A stretch of DNA of 64,000 nt from Mycolicibacillus koreensis (lineage in GTDB: Bacteria > Actinomycetota > Actinomycetes > Mycobacteriales > Mycobacteriaceae). How positions within the stretch are numbered: position 1 is the first letter of the stretch; every line of letters starts with the position of its first letter. The position numbers and the translations under genes were made by a program. Positions 18,014 through 26,363 of this stretch are shown here, one piece after another. The notes below the pieces were generated by a model that had not been told where the DNA came from, searched no databases, and saw only the letters and a program-made list of their open reading frames with translations. The stretch spans positions 1-64,000 of the forward strand of contig NZ_NCXO01000011.1 in the NCBI RefSeq assembly GCF_002104795.1, written 5' to 3'.

Positions 18014-18616
18014 CTACTTCTGGGTCACCTTCTTGGCGGGGGCCTTCTTCGCCGGGGCCTTCTTGGCCGCAGCCTTCTTGGCCGGGGCCTTCTTGGCCGG
18101 GGCCTTCTTCGCCGGCGCCGCACCCTCGTCCTTCTTGGGCAGCTCGACACCGACCAGCTTGGCGGCGCGCTCACCCACGGCGCGGGTCTGCTCGGCGACG
18201 TTGCCCAGGGCCTCCTGGGTCAGCTCGACGGCCTGGTCGACATAGCCCTCGGCGCGCTCGGCGGCGTCCTCGAACGCCGGCTGGTGACGCAGCCGCTCCA
18301 GCGCGGCCTCGCCACGGGCGACCAGGTCGTTGTAGCGGGTGGTGGCGGCCTCCACGTAGCCCTCGGCGGCCTTGCGCAGCTCGTCGGAGGTGAACTTCTC
18401 GCGCAGCTCCTCGAACTGCTCGGGCAGGTCCTCCTGCAGCTTGGTCAGCCGCGCGCGGCTCTCCTCGACGCGGGTGCTGGTGTTCGCGCGGGCCTCGTCG
18501 GCGCGCTCCCGCATGTTGGCGACCAGGTCGCTCACGGTGGCCAGGGCCAGGTCGGCAGCCCCGAGCGCGGCCAGCAGCGGGGCCTTCAGCTCGTCGATGT
18601 TCGGGTTCTCAGCCAT
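18014..18616 (-). CDS. hbhA: Heparin-binding haemagglutinin HbhA
   Basis: A 200-residue protein with a long predicted alpha-helical/coiled-coil body (about 10-155, rich in Ala, Glu, Arg and regular heptads) and a Lys/Ala/Pro tail made of repeated KKAPAKKA units (about 165-198). In M. tuberculosis this tail binds sulfated glycans on epithelial cells; the protein is surface-exposed and methylated on its lysines, and HbhA has also been tied to intracytosolic lipid inclusions. AAAGGATCAACC precedes the ATG. The DNA of the tail is a run of 15-bp repeats (about 18030-18120), a plausible hot spot for length variation. Confidence 0.94.
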   Translation of the reverse strand: MAENPNIDELKAPLLAALGAADLALATVSDLVANMRERADEARANTSTRVEESRARLTKLQEDLPEQFEELREKFTSDELRKAAEGYVEAATTRYNDLVARGEAALERLRHQPAFEDAAERAEGYVDQAVELTQEALGNVAEQTRAVGERAAKLVGVELPKKDEGAAPAKKAPAKKAPAKKAAAKKAPAKKAPAKKVTQK

Positions 18617-18672
18617 GGTTGATCCTTTCTACAGATGGTCGATTTGTTGTGCTTATATCCAATCGTGCGGAG

Positions 18673-19065
18673 TCAGTCAGACGGCAACTCCTCACGGTCG
18701 GTGGTGTTCTGCTGGATGAACGACATGTAGATGTCCAGCAGAACCTGTTTCTGCCGTTCGGTGATCGCCGCGTCGGTGATGATGGCGTCGCGCACCTCGC
18801 TGTTGGGGCTCGGCTCCAAGATCCCGGCCCGCACGTAGAGGACCTCCGCCGACATCCGCAGCGCCTTGGCGATCTGGCTGAGCACGTCAGCAGACGGCTT
18901 GCGCAACCCCCGCTCGATCTGGCTGAGATAGGGGTTGCTCACGCCGGCCTTGTCGGCCAACTGCCGCATTGACACCTGGGCGGCCTCCCGCTGGGAGCGG
19001 ATGAAGCTGCCGATGTCCGACGCTGCGGTGGACACCACGGTAGCAAGCTTCTCGTCTTGCGACAT
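18673..19065 (-). CDS. XRE-family DNA-binding protein (Rv0474-like)
   Basis: A 130-residue regulator with a Cro/C1-type helix-turn-helix at about 20-75 (REAAQVSMRQLADKAGVSNPYLSQIERG region) and a C-terminal helical part (ITERQKQVLLDIYMSFIQQN) likely for dimerisation. The HTH resembles the N-terminus of the RamB family encoded further along. GGGAGGGCAG places the ribosome site before ATG 19065. An inverted repeat upstream (19128-19149) is a candidate autoregulatory site. It lies between hbhA and the DUF445 gene as in M. tuberculosis, so it may influence hbhA, though this is not shown. Confidence 0.86.
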   Translation of the reverse strand: MSQDEKLATVVSTAASDIGSFIRSQREAAQVSMRQLADKAGVSNPYLSQIERGLRKPSADVLSQIAKALRMSAEVLYVRAGILEPSPNSEVRDAIITDAAITERQKQVLLDIYMSFIQQNTTDREELPSD

Positions 19066-19127
19066 CTGCCCTCCCTAGCGCCGTCCGGGTCGTCGGGTCA
19101 ATGCCGACGAACCCCAGCGTAACAACG

Positions 19128-19149
19128 AGTGCTAACTTTTGCAAGCACT
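19128..19149. promoter_or_regulatory. Inverted repeat upstream of the XRE gene
   Basis: AGTGCT and AGCACT flank AACTTTTGCA. The left side also reads GAGTGCTAA (19127-19135), identical to one half of a CIRCE operator, and contains TGCTAA, the hexamer repeated upstream of icl. It sits about 62-84 bp before the XRE start. Confidence 0.4.
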
Positions 19150-19161
19150 AGCTAGCGCAGG

Positions 19162-20505
19162 TCAGAAGGCCAATTGGGCGATTGTGTAGATCACCAGGCC
19201 GGCGAGGGAACCGACCACGGTGCCGTTGATCCGGATGAATTGCAGGTCGCGGCCGACGTGCAGTTCGATGCGTCGGCTCGCCTCGGCGGCGTCCCACCGC
19301 TCGATGGTCTCGGTGATGATCGCGGTGATCTCCACCCCGTACTGGGCGACCAGGTGCTGGGCGGCGCGCACGATCCAGTTGTCGACCTTGGCGCGCAGGT
19401 CGGCGTCGTCGCGCAGCGATTCACCGAGGCGTACCACGGTTTCACCGACCCGGGTGCGCAGCGTGCTCGCCGGGTCGTCGACCCCCTCGAGCACCAGCCG
19501 CTTCAGCGTCTTCCAGGCGGTCTCGGCGGCGGCGGTGACCTCGTCGCGGGCCATCAGCTGGTCCTTGACCTTGTCGGCGCGCGCGATGGTGTCGGGGTCG
19601 TTTTGCAGATCCTCGGCGAAGTCGAACAGAAACCGGGTGGCCGACCGGCGCAGCTCGTGCTGCGGGTCGCGGCGCACCTTGTCGGTGAAGTCCATCAGCT
19701 CCCGGTGGATCCGGTCACCGACCAGCTGGTCGACGAAGCGCGGCGTCCAGGTCGGCGAGTCGCGGGTGACCACCCGTTCGATGGTCTCACCGGCGTTCAA
19801 CGACCACTGGAACGCCCGGTCGGCCAGCAGCTGGATCAACGCCTCCTGCCGGTTCTCGGCCAGCAGCGTGGCCAGCATCCGGCCCACCGGCGGCCCCCAG
19901 CGCGGCTCGGCGATGCGCCGCACGATCATCCGGTCGATGACCGCCTGCACATCGTCGTCGCGCAGCATCTCCACCAGCACCCGCAGCACGGTGGCGACCT
20001 CGGCGGCCACCCGCTCGGCGTGGCCGGGGTCGGCCAGCCAGGTGCCCACCCGGCTGCCCACCTGGGCGTCGCGCAACTTGGTGGCCACCACCTCCGGGGA
20101 CAGGAAGTTCTCCCGCACGAACGTGCCCAGGCCCTCGCCGAGCTGGTCCTTTTTGCGTTTGATGATCGCGGTGTGCGGGATCGGCAGCCCCAACGGGCGC
20201 TTGAACAGCGCGGTGACGGCAAACCAGTCGGCGAGGGCGCCGACCATGCCGGCCTCGGCGGCCGCGCCGACGTAGCCGACCCAGGTGGCGGCGGTGCCGT
20301 CGGCTTGCGCCGCCCGGCAGAGCAGGAACACCACCGTCGCGCCGAGCAGGAAACTCAGCGCCACCAGCTTCATCCGCCGCAGCGAGGCGAGCCGGGCGGC
20401 GTCGGCGACCGGGTCGGCCCCGGCAAAGGATTCGGCGAACGATGCGGTCAACCCCGCGCGGGCGCCGGCGGGGTCAGGTCGATGCGCCACGGCACCATCA
20501 TCCAC
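19162..20505 (-). CDS. DUF445 membrane protein (Rv0473-like)
   Basis: A 447-residue protein with DUF445 features: an N-terminal pair of hydrophobic helices (about 45-85, containing KLVALSFLLGATVVFLLCRA and the GMVGALADWFAVTALFKRPLG motif), a long polar helical body and a C-terminal hydrophobic anchor (VVGSLAGLVIYTIAQLAF region). It is an inner-membrane protein of unknown function. I chose GTG 20505 because GGAGAA lies just upstream; GTG 20490 is another option. It diverges from the TetR gene across about 107 nt. Confidence 0.8.
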   Translation of the reverse strand: MDDGAVAHRPDPAGARAGLTASFAESFAGADPVADAARLASLRRMKLVALSFLLGATVVFLLCRAAQADGTAATWVGYVGAAAEAGMVGALADWFAVTALFKRPLGLPIPHTAIIKRKKDQLGEGLGTFVRENFLSPEVVATKLRDAQVGSRVGTWLADPGHAERVAAEVATVLRVLVEMLRDDDVQAVIDRMIVRRIAEPRWGPPVGRMLATLLAENRQEALIQLLADRAFQWSLNAGETIERVVTRDSPTWTPRFVDQLVGDRIHRELMDFTDKVRRDPQHELRRSATRFLFDFAEDLQNDPDTIARADKVKDQLMARDEVTAAAETAWKTLKRLVLEGVDDPASTLRTRVGETVVRLGESLRDDADLRAKVDNWIVRAAQHLVAQYGVEITAIITETIERWDAAEASRRIELHVGRDLQFIRINGTVVGSLAGLVIYTIAQLAF

Positions 20506-20612
20506 ATTTCTCCGGCCCCGCGTGGGCGGGACTCCTCGACACGAGGCGACCGCACCCACGCCGCCGCCGATGACGGTCCGTAGTATCTACGGTGACGAAC
20601 GAGTGAGAATCG

Positions 20613-21344
20613 GTGAAGGTGGACCCCGACATCCCGACCAGAACCGCCAAGGCTGATGGCCGTAAACGGCGTTGGCACCGGCACAAAGTGGAACGCCGCA
20701 CCGAATTGGTCGACGGCACCCTTGACGCGATCCGGCACCGGGGTCGCGATGTGAGCATGGACGAGATCGCCGCGGAGATCGGGGTCTCCAAGACGGTGCT
20801 CTACCGCTACTTCGTCGACAAGAACGATCTGACCACCGCGGTGATGCTGCGCTTCGCGCAGACCACGCTCATCCCGAATATGGCCGAGGCGCTCTCGGCG
20901 CAGCTCGACGGCTTCAGCCTGGTGCGCGAGATCATCCGGGTCTATGTCGAGACGGTGGCCGCCGAACCGGAGATCTACCCGTTCGTGATGGCCAACAGTT
21001 CGGCGTCGAAGAGCAAGGCGATCGCCGACAGCGAGCGGATCATCGCCGGGATGCTCGCGGTGATGCTGCGCCGGCGCATGCAGGAGGCCGGGATGGACAC
21101 CCGCGGGGTGGAGCCGTGGGCCTACCACACCGTCGGCGGGGTGCAACTGGCCACGCACTCGTGGATGTCGAATCCGCGGATGAGCGCCGATGAGCTCATC
21201 GACTATCTGACGATGCTGAGCTGGAGCGCGATGGTCGGCATCGTCGAGATCGGCGGGTCGCTGGAGAAGTTCAACGCCCAGCCGCATCCGTCGCCGATCG
21301 TGCCGCCGATGTCCGACATCCCCGAGGCCCCTCCGGGTCGGTAG
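20613..21344 (+). CDS. TetR-family regulator (Rv0472c-like)
   Basis: A 243-residue regulator. The N-terminal helix-turn-helix (about 25-80) contains DAIRHRGRDVSMDEIAAEIGVSKTVLYRYFVDK, the classic TetR recognition helix. The C-terminal ligand/dimerisation region is mostly helical. GTG 20613 follows a purine-rich stretch; GTG 20622 is an alternative. A TAGTAT -10-like box lies near 20580, overlapping the spacer to the divergent DUF445 gene, which may be a target. The stop codon lies inside the start of a 17-bp tandem repeat. In M. tuberculosis its neighbours on this side are pcaA and umaA, absent here. Confidence 0.88.
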   Translation: MKVDPDIPTRTAKADGRKRRWHRHKVERRTELVDGTLDAIRHRGRDVSMDEIAAEIGVSKTVLYRYFVDKNDLTTAVMLRFAQTTLIPNMAEALSAQLDGFSLVREIIRVYVETVAAEPEIYPFVMANSSASKSKAIADSERIIAGMLAVMLRRRMQEAGMDTRGVEPWAYHTVGGVQLATHSWMSNPRMSADELIDYLTMLSWSAMVGIVEIGGSLEKFNAQPHPSPIVPPMSDIPEAPPGR

Positions 21345-21412
21345 CTCCTCGGGGTCGGTGGCTCCTCCGGGTCGGTAGCTCCTCGGAGTCGGTGGCTCCT
21401 CGGGGTCAGTAG
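21345..21412. repeat. 17-bp tandem repeat, four full copies plus a decayed fifth
   Basis: The units CTCCTCGGGGTCGGTGG, CTCCTCCGGGTCGGTAG, CTCCTCGGAGTCGGTGG and CTCCTCGGGGTCAGTAG start at 21345, 21362, 21379 and 21396; a degenerate copy (21328-21344) carries the TetR stop codon, and the last unit contains the fadB2 stop. This is a minisatellite (VNTR-like) between convergent genes. Confidence 0.9.
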
Positions 21413-22260
21413 CTGTAGAAGCCCTGACCGGTCTTTTTGCCCAGCCGGCCGGCCTCCACCATGCGCAGCAGCAGCGGCGGCGCGCTGTAGAGCGGCTCCT
21501 TGAACTCGTCGAACATCTTGTCGGCGATGAGCTTCAGGGTGTCCAGGCCCACCAGGTCGGACAGCCGCAGCGGGCCCATCGGGTGCGACAGCCCGGCCAC
21601 CACGGCCTTGTCGACGTCCTCGATGGTGGCGAACCCGCCCTCGACCATGCGGATCGCGGCGAGCAGGTAGGGCACCAGCAGCGCGTTGACCACGAAGCCG
21701 GAGCGGTCCGAGCAGCGCACCACCTGCTTGCCGAGCACGTCGCTGGCGAACTGTTCGGTGCGCGCGGCGGCCTGCTCACTGGTGACCAGGGTGCTGACCA
21801 GCTCGACCAGCGGCAGCACCGGGACCGGGTTGAAAAAGTGCAGGCCCAGCACCCGTTGCGGGTTCTCGGTGGCGGCGGCGATCTTCATGATCGGGATCGA
21901 GGAGGTGTTCGACGCCAGCACCGCGTCGGGGTCGGTGATCACCCGGTCCAGTTCGGCGAAGATCGAGGCCTTGACGGTGTCGTCCTCGATCACCGCCTCC
22001 ATCACCAACTGCCGGTCGGCCATGTCGGCCAGGTCGGTGGTGAAGGTGACCTTGTCCAGCGCCTGGTCGCGTTCGCGCTCGGTGATCTTGCCCGAGCTCA
22101 CCCCCCGCTCCAGCGACTTGGTGATGCGGGTGCGCCCCGCGGTGACCAACGCATCGGTGGTCTCGAAGACCGTGACCGCCACCCCGGCGCGCGCGGAGAC
22201 CTCGGCGATGCCGGCACCCATCTGCCCGGCGCCCACCACACCTACTCGTTCGATTGCCAC
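21406..22260 (-). CDS. fadB2: 3-hydroxybutyryl-CoA dehydrogenase
   Basis: A 284-residue NAD(P)-dependent enzyme of the 3-hydroxyacyl-CoA dehydrogenase family. The Rossmann motif VGVVGAGQMGAGIAE is at 6-20; catalytic His lies in GLHFFNPVPV, with the Glu further on, and NTSSIPI and the KKTGQGFYSY C-terminus are characteristic. It interconverts acetoacetyl-CoA and 3-hydroxybutyryl-CoA in fatty acid or butanol-type metabolism. AAAAGGAGAACC directly precedes GTG 22260. It follows icl by 94 nt with a strong hairpin between them, so expression from the icl transcript is probably attenuated. Confidence 0.94.
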   Translation of the reverse strand: MAIERVGVVGAGQMGAGIAEVSARAGVAVTVFETTDALVTAGRTRITKSLERGVSSGKITERERDQALDKVTFTTDLADMADRQLVMEAVIEDDTVKASIFAELDRVITDPDAVLASNTSSIPIMKIAAATENPQRVLGLHFFNPVPVLPLVELVSTLVTSEQAAARTEQFASDVLGKQVVRCSDRSGFVVNALLVPYLLAAIRMVEGGFATIEDVDKAVVAGLSHPMGPLRLSDLVGLDTLKLIADKMFDEFKEPLYSAPPLLLRMVEAGRLGKKTGQGFYSY

Positions 22261-22293
22261 GGTTCTCCTTTTAGGTTTCGGGGGCAGCAACAA

Positions 22294-22320
22294 GCCCTGC
22301 CCAACATCGCTGGGCAGGGC
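22294..22320 (-). terminator. Hairpin terminator behind icl
   Basis: GCCCTGCCCA and TGGGCAGGGC form a perfect 10-bp stem with a 7-nt loop. Read on the minus strand it lies 35 nt after the icl stop and is followed by TTGTTGCT, a short T-rich run. It also precedes the fadB2 ribosome site by about 25 nt. Confidence 0.75.
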
Positions 22321-22354
22321 CCGTGCTGTCAACTTCTCGCGGTGTTCTCTGCGC

Positions 22355-23641
22355 TCAGTGGAACTGGCCCTCCTCGGTGGAGCCGGTCAGCGCGGTCGTC
22401 GAGGAGTTGGGGTCCACGGTCGTGGCGATCCGGTCGAAGTACCCGGCGCCGACCTCGCGCTGGTGACGGGTGGCGGTGTAGCCACGCTCCTCGGCGGCGA
22501 ACTCGCGCTCCTGCAGCTCCACGTAGGCGCTCATCTGGTTGCGGGCGTAGCCGTGGGCCAGATCGAACATCGAGTAGTTCAGCGCGTGGAAGCCGGCCAG
22601 CGTGATGAACTGGAATTTGAAGCCCATCGCGCCGAGCTCGTTTTGGAACTTGGCGATGGTCGCGTCGTCGAGGTGCTTGCGCCAGTTGAACGACGGCGAG
22701 CAGTTGTAGGCCAGCATCTGGTCGGGGTACTCCGCCTTGACCGACTCGGCGAACTTCTTCGCCAGCTCCAGGTCGGGGGTGCCGGTCTCCATCCAGATCA
22801 GGTCGGCGTACGGCGCGTAGGCCTTGGCCCGCGCGATGCACGGCTCGATGCCGTTGGTCACGTGGTAGAAGCCCTCGGCGGTGCGCTCGCCGGTGATGAA
22901 CGGCTGGTCCCGCTCGTCGACGTCGGAGGTGATCAGGGTGGCCGCCTCGGCGTCGGTGCGCGCGATCACCACGGTCGGAACGTCGGCCACGTCCGCGGCG
23001 AGCCGCGCCGAGGTCAACGTGCGGATGTGCTGCTGGGTCGGGATGAGCACCTTGCCGCCGAGGTGGCCGCACTTCTTCTCCGAGGCCAGCTGGTCCTCCC
23101 AGTGCGAGCCGGCGACACCGGCGGCGATCATCGCCTTCTGCAGTTCGAAGACGTTGAGCGCACCACCGAAACCGGCCTCACCGTCGGCGACGATCGGAGC
23201 CAGCCAGTTGTCCACCGAGGTGTCGCCCTCGATCTTGGCGATCTGGTCGGCGCGCAGCAGCGCGTTGTTGATCCGGCGCACCACCTGCGGCACGGAGTTG
23301 GCCGGGTACAGGCTCTGGTCGGGGTAGGTGTGCCCGGAGAGGTTCGCGTCCCCGGCGACCTGCCACCCGGACAGGTAGATGGCCTTCAGGCCGGCCCGGA
23401 CCTGCTGCACGGCCATGTTGCCGGTCAGCGCCCCGAGGGCGTTGACGTAGTCCATGCTGTGCAGCTGCTCCCAGAGGACCTCCGCGCCGCGCCGCGCCAG
23501 GGTGCTCTCCTCGACGACGTGACCCTGCAGCGCGACCACGTCGGCGGGGCTGTAGGTGCGGGTGACCCCCTTCCAGCGCGGGTTGTGGTCCCAGTCGTGC
23601 TGGATCTGCTCGGGGCTCTTGGGCGTGCCAACAGTCGACAT
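22355..23641 (-). CDS. icl: Isocitrate lyase
   Basis: A 428-residue glyoxylate-shunt enzyme that cleaves isocitrate into succinate and glyoxylate; in mycobacteria it also acts in the methylcitrate cycle. Catalytic Cys191 lies in KKCGHLGGK, the same number as in M. tuberculosis Icl1, and [15 protein letters not shown] carries metal-binding acidic residues. The length is that of the short class-I enzyme. AAGGAGCAACCG precedes the ATG. Upstream are four TGCTAA motifs and a 12-bp palindrome, and the adjacent ramB gene encodes the known repressor of icl, so control by carbon source is expected. Confidence 0.97.
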   Translation of the reverse strand: MSTVGTPKSPEQIQHDWDHNPRWKGVTRTYSPADVVALQGHVVEESTLARRGAEVLWEQLHSMDYVNALGALTGNMAVQQVRAGLKAIYLSGWQVAGDANLSGHTYPDQSLYPANSVPQVVRRINNALLRADQIAKIEGDTSVDNWLAPIVADGEAGFGGALNVFELQKAMIAAGVAGSHWEDQLASEKKCGHLGGKVLIPTQQHIRTLTSARLAADVADVPTVVIARTDAEAATLITSDVDERDQPFITGERTAEGFYHVTNGIEPCIARAKAYAPYADLIWMETGTPDLELAKKFAESVKAEYPDQMLAYNCSPSFNWRKHLDDATIAKFQNELGAMGFKFQFITLAGFHALNYSMFDLAHGYARNQMSAYVELQEREFAAEERGYTATRHQREVGAGYFDRIATTVDPNSSTTALTGSTEEGQFH

Positions 23642-23698
23642 CGGTTGCTCCTTGCTGTCGGTCGATCACGGCGGCGGGTTTGCCCGGGACCCCCAGGC

Positions 23699-23812
23699 TG
23701 CTAACACCGCAATGACGTCATTAGATTGCTAACGCGAGATTGGCACGGAAAAAATCGCAGGTCAAACGATTTTTATGCTAATTTTGTCCACGGGCCGCGA
23801 CCGTTTTGCTAA
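23699..23812. promoter_or_regulatory. icl upstream control region
   Basis: The hexamer TGCTAA occurs at 23699, 23727, 23776 and 23807, and the perfect palindrome AATGACGTCATT at 23711-23722 lies between the first two. The region is AT-rich compared with its surroundings (AAAAAATCG, TTTTTATGC). Given ramB next door, these are candidate sites for RamB or another carbon regulator; the exact binding sites cannot be assigned by eye. Confidence 0.5.
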
Positions 23813-23839
23813 TTCTGCGAAGAACTAGAACGGGTTCTA

Positions 23840-23857
23840 CCAGTAATTAGCTACTGG
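23840..23857. promoter_or_regulatory. Inverted repeat behind the thioesterase gene
   Basis: CCAGTA and TACTGG flank ATTAGC. It sits 43-60 nt beyond the thioesterase stop and upstream of icl, so it may be a terminator for the former or an operator for the latter. An adjacent AGAAC...GTTCT repeat lies at about 23821-23837. Confidence 0.4.
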
Positions 23858-23899
23858 CGGGTAGCACCGGTGCGCAGGTCAACCGGGGTTTTGCCGGAC

Positions 23900-24721
23900 T
23901 CACCGCGGTGTGAGCGCGGCGACAGCTTTGATCTCGTCGCCGACGGCGTATGTGAGCGTTGTAACAGCGCGCCCGCCCAGTTCGGGACCGAACCGGTCGG
24001 TCGAGCCGGCCGGGTGAACGTGGGCGATGATCTCCAATTTGTCGCCGAGGGCGACCGGCGCGTCGTGCTCGATGGTGACCCGCAACGGCGCGGCCAGCAG
24101 CTCGGGGTGCCCGGACAGGTAGTCCTCCACCACTCCCCAGTACACCGAGTTGTTGACGTGGTCGAACAGGTCGATGTCGGTGAACCGGATCGGGTACTCA
24201 CGGATCTCGGTGGCGTCGTCGCGCTGCCCCGCCGTCAGATAGGGCTTCCACCGCAATCGGGTGACGTCGGTGGTGCGCCGCAGCCCGGCCAGGAAGTCCT
24301 CCGACATCCGTGCGGGGCCTTGGGTCTCGCGGTTGATGTTGATCCAGAACGCCTCGGATTCCATCAGCCCGCCTTTGCGCCCGTCGATGCGGACCCGCAT
24401 CTCACACCAGCGATTGGAGGTTCCCGAGCACCAGCGCCGCACCCGCAGCATGTCCTGGAACTCGATCGGGCGGATCAGGTCGATCATGGTGCGCCGCACG
24501 ATCCACAGCGGATGGGTCTCCTCGTGGCCCATCTCGCGCAGCTGGTCGGAGCCGATGTCCTGGATGTGGCGGGCGGCGGCGTCGAACCGCAACCGCCCGG
24601 TGCGGTCGATGTCGGCCACCCGCAGCGGCCACTGCCGGTCGAACACGTCGGGGTGTGGGTCGGGCACCGGCATCATCTGCTTGCCCAACCCGGTCGGCGG
24701 CGCCGACTCCGTGCCTGCCAT
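23900..24721 (-). CDS. Acyl-ACP thioesterase-like protein (Rv0466-like)
   Basis: A 273-residue double hot-dog protein of the acyl-ACP thioesterase (FatA/B-like) family. The first hot-dog includes RQWPLRVADIDRTGRLRFDAAARHIQDIG; the second has the conserved Asn/His region in FTDIDLFDHVNNSVYWGVVEDYL, where the Asn and His of HVNN are the catalytic candidates. It should release fatty acids from an acyl carrier or CoA in the cytosol. ATG 24721 is supported by AGGACACGCG; the longer upstream frame covers the ramB promoter and is rejected. It is divergent from ramB. Confidence 0.87.
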   Translation of the reverse strand: MAGTESAPPTGLGKQMMPVPDPHPDVFDRQWPLRVADIDRTGRLRFDAAARHIQDIGSDQLREMGHEETHPLWIVRRTMIDLIRPIEFQDMLRVRRWCSGTSNRWCEMRVRIDGRKGGLMESEAFWININRETQGPARMSEDFLAGLRRTTDVTRLRWKPYLTAGQRDDATEIREYPIRFTDIDLFDHVNNSVYWGVVEDYLSGHPELLAAPLRVTIEHDAPVALGDKLEIIAHVHPAGSTDRFGPELGGRAVTTLTYAVGDEIKAVAALTPR

Positions 24722-24848
24722 CGCGTGTCCTGTCTGCCGTGTCGTACCCGGGCCGGCACCCCCGTACCCGCCTCCCGCGGTGATCATGCCAAAGCGGCCC
24801 GCCCTCACCCAACCGAGCCCGTGAACACGCCCGCGGCATTGCCAATCC

Positions 24849-24885
24849 TGCAAAGGAGGACTTTGCACGTCGGTAACCTGGTCGT
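24849..24885 (+). promoter_or_regulatory. ramB leaderless promoter with overlapping palindromic operator
   Basis: TGCAAAG-gagga-CTTTGCA (24849-24867) is a perfect 7+7 bp inverted repeat. TAACCT (24874-24879) is a -10 box 6 nt before the ramB GTG, so the transcript should begin at the start codon and the palindrome covers the -35 zone. The TTTGCA half-site resembles RamB motifs known from Corynebacterium, consistent with autorepression. Confidence 0.65.
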
Positions 24886-26313
24886 GTGGCCAAAACATTC
24901 GTCGGATCGCGGGTTCGCCAACTGCGTAACGAGCGGGGATTCAGCCAGGCGGCGCTGGCCCAGATCTTGGAGATCTCGCCGAGCTATCTCAACCAGATCG
25001 AGCATGACGTGCGCCCGTTGACGGTGGCGGTGCTGCTGCGGATCACCGAGGTGTTCGGGGTCGACGCCACGTTCTTCGCCTCCAACGACGACACCCGGCT
25101 GGTCGCCGAGTTGCGCGAGGTGCTCCTGGATCGCGACCTGGACGTGCGGGTGGAGATGTCGGAGATCGTCGAGGCGGTCAACACCCACCCGGAGTTGGCC
25201 CGCGCGATGGTCAACCTGCACCGGCGCCACCGGATCACCACCACCCAACTGGCCGCGGCGACCGAGGAACGCTACGCCGACGGCAGCGGCACGATCACCA
25301 TGCCGCACGAGGAGGTCCGCGACTTCTTCTACCAACGACAGAACTACCTGCACGACTTGGACACCGCCGCTGAGGATCTGGCCACCCAGATGCGCCGACA
25401 CCAAGGTGAGCTCGCGGTGGAGTTGGCCACCCGGCTCACCGACCGGCACGGTGTGCACATCAACCGTCGCATCGACCTCGGGGAGACGGTGCTGCACCGC
25501 TACGACGCCCGCAACCGCACCCTGGACATCAGCAACCATCTGTCCTGGGGCCAACGGGTGTTCAAAATGGCCGCCGAACTGGCCTATCTGGAGTTCGATG
25601 AGCTGATCTCGGGCATGGTCGACGAGGGCAAGTTCACCTCCAAGGATTCACGCACCCTGGCACGGCTGGGCCTGGCCAACTATTTCGCCGCTGCACTGGT
25701 GTTGCCCTACCGGCAATTCCACGACAGCGCCGAGACGTTCCGCTACGACATCGAACGGCTCTCGGCGTTCTACCGGGTCTCCTACGAGACGGTCGCCCAC
25801 CGGCTCTCCACCTTGCAGCGCCCCTCGATGCGCGGGGTGCCGTTCTCGTTCGTCCGCGTCGACCGCGCCGGAAACATGTCAAAACGACAGTCGGCCACTG
25901 GTTTTCACTTCTCCTCCAGCGGTGGAACCTGCCCTTTGTGGAATGTCTACGAGACGTTTTCGCACCCGGGCAAGATCCTGGTACAGATCGCGCAGATGCC
26001 TGACGGGCGCAACTACCTGTGGGTGGCGCGTACGGTGGAGCGCCGCGCGGCCCGTTACGGGCAACCCGGCAAGATGTTCGCCATCGGCCTCGGTTGTGAA
26101 CTGCGCCAAGCACATCGGCTGGTCTACTCCGACGGCTTGAACCTCACCGGCGAGAACGCCACCCCGATCGGGGCGGGCTGCCGGGTCTGCGAGCGCGACA
26201 ATTGCCCGCAGCGGGCGTTCCCGGCGCTGGGCAGCGACCTCGATCTCGACGAGCATCGCTCCACCGTCTCCCCCTATCTGGTGAAACACCCCGCGGACCG
26301 GACCCGGGTGTAG
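24886..26313 (+). CDS. ramB: Transcriptional regulator RamB
   Basis: A 475-residue regulator of acetate and glyoxylate metabolism. The N-terminal XRE helix-turn-helix (about 8-62: RVRQLRNERGFSQAALAQ then SPSYLNQIEHDVRPL) is followed by an IrrE/M78-like peptidase-fold segment without a clear zinc motif and a C-terminal short-chain fatty acyl regulator domain with cysteines in GAGCRVCERDNCPQRAFP. In M. tuberculosis RamB represses icl1 and itself. GTG 24886 is the leaderless start. It is divergent from the thioesterase and within 1.3 kb of icl. Confidence 0.94.
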   Translation: MAKTFVGSRVRQLRNERGFSQAALAQILEISPSYLNQIEHDVRPLTVAVLLRITEVFGVDATFFASNDDTRLVAELREVLLDRDLDVRVEMSEIVEAVNTHPELARAMVNLHRRHRITTTQLAAATEERYADGSGTITMPHEEVRDFFYQRQNYLHDLDTAAEDLATQMRRHQGELAVELATRLTDRHGVHINRRIDLGETVLHRYDARNRTLDISNHLSWGQRVFKMAAELAYLEFDELISGMVDEGKFTSKDSRTLARLGLANYFAAALVLPYRQFHDSAETFRYDIERLSAFYRVSYETVAHRLSTLQRPSMRGVPFSFVRVDRAGNMSKRQSATGFHFSSSGGTCPLWNVYETFSHPGKILVQIAQMPDGRNYLWVARTVERRAARYGQPGKMFAIGLGCELRQAHRLVYSDGLNLTGENATPIGAGCRVCERDNCPQRAFPALGSDLDLDEHRSTVSPYLVKHPADRTRV

Positions 26314-26347
26314 TGTTCAGCGAGATCTCCGGCTCGACGCGAACACT
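26312..26347. repeat. Imperfect inverted repeat at the ramB stop
   Basis: AGTGTTC (26312-26318) and GAACACT (26341-26347) form the outer stem; CGAG and CTCG form an inner stem around ATCTCCGG. It starts within the ramB stop codon and may terminate transcription before the CMD gene at 26364. Confidence 0.5.
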
Positions 26348-26363
26348 CGACGGATGGCGTTAG

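Noticed and set aside
18030..18120. 15-bp DNA repeats in hbhA as a separate minisatellite
   Set aside because: They are the codons of the KKAPA tail and conserved in HbhA; they are noted with the gene only.
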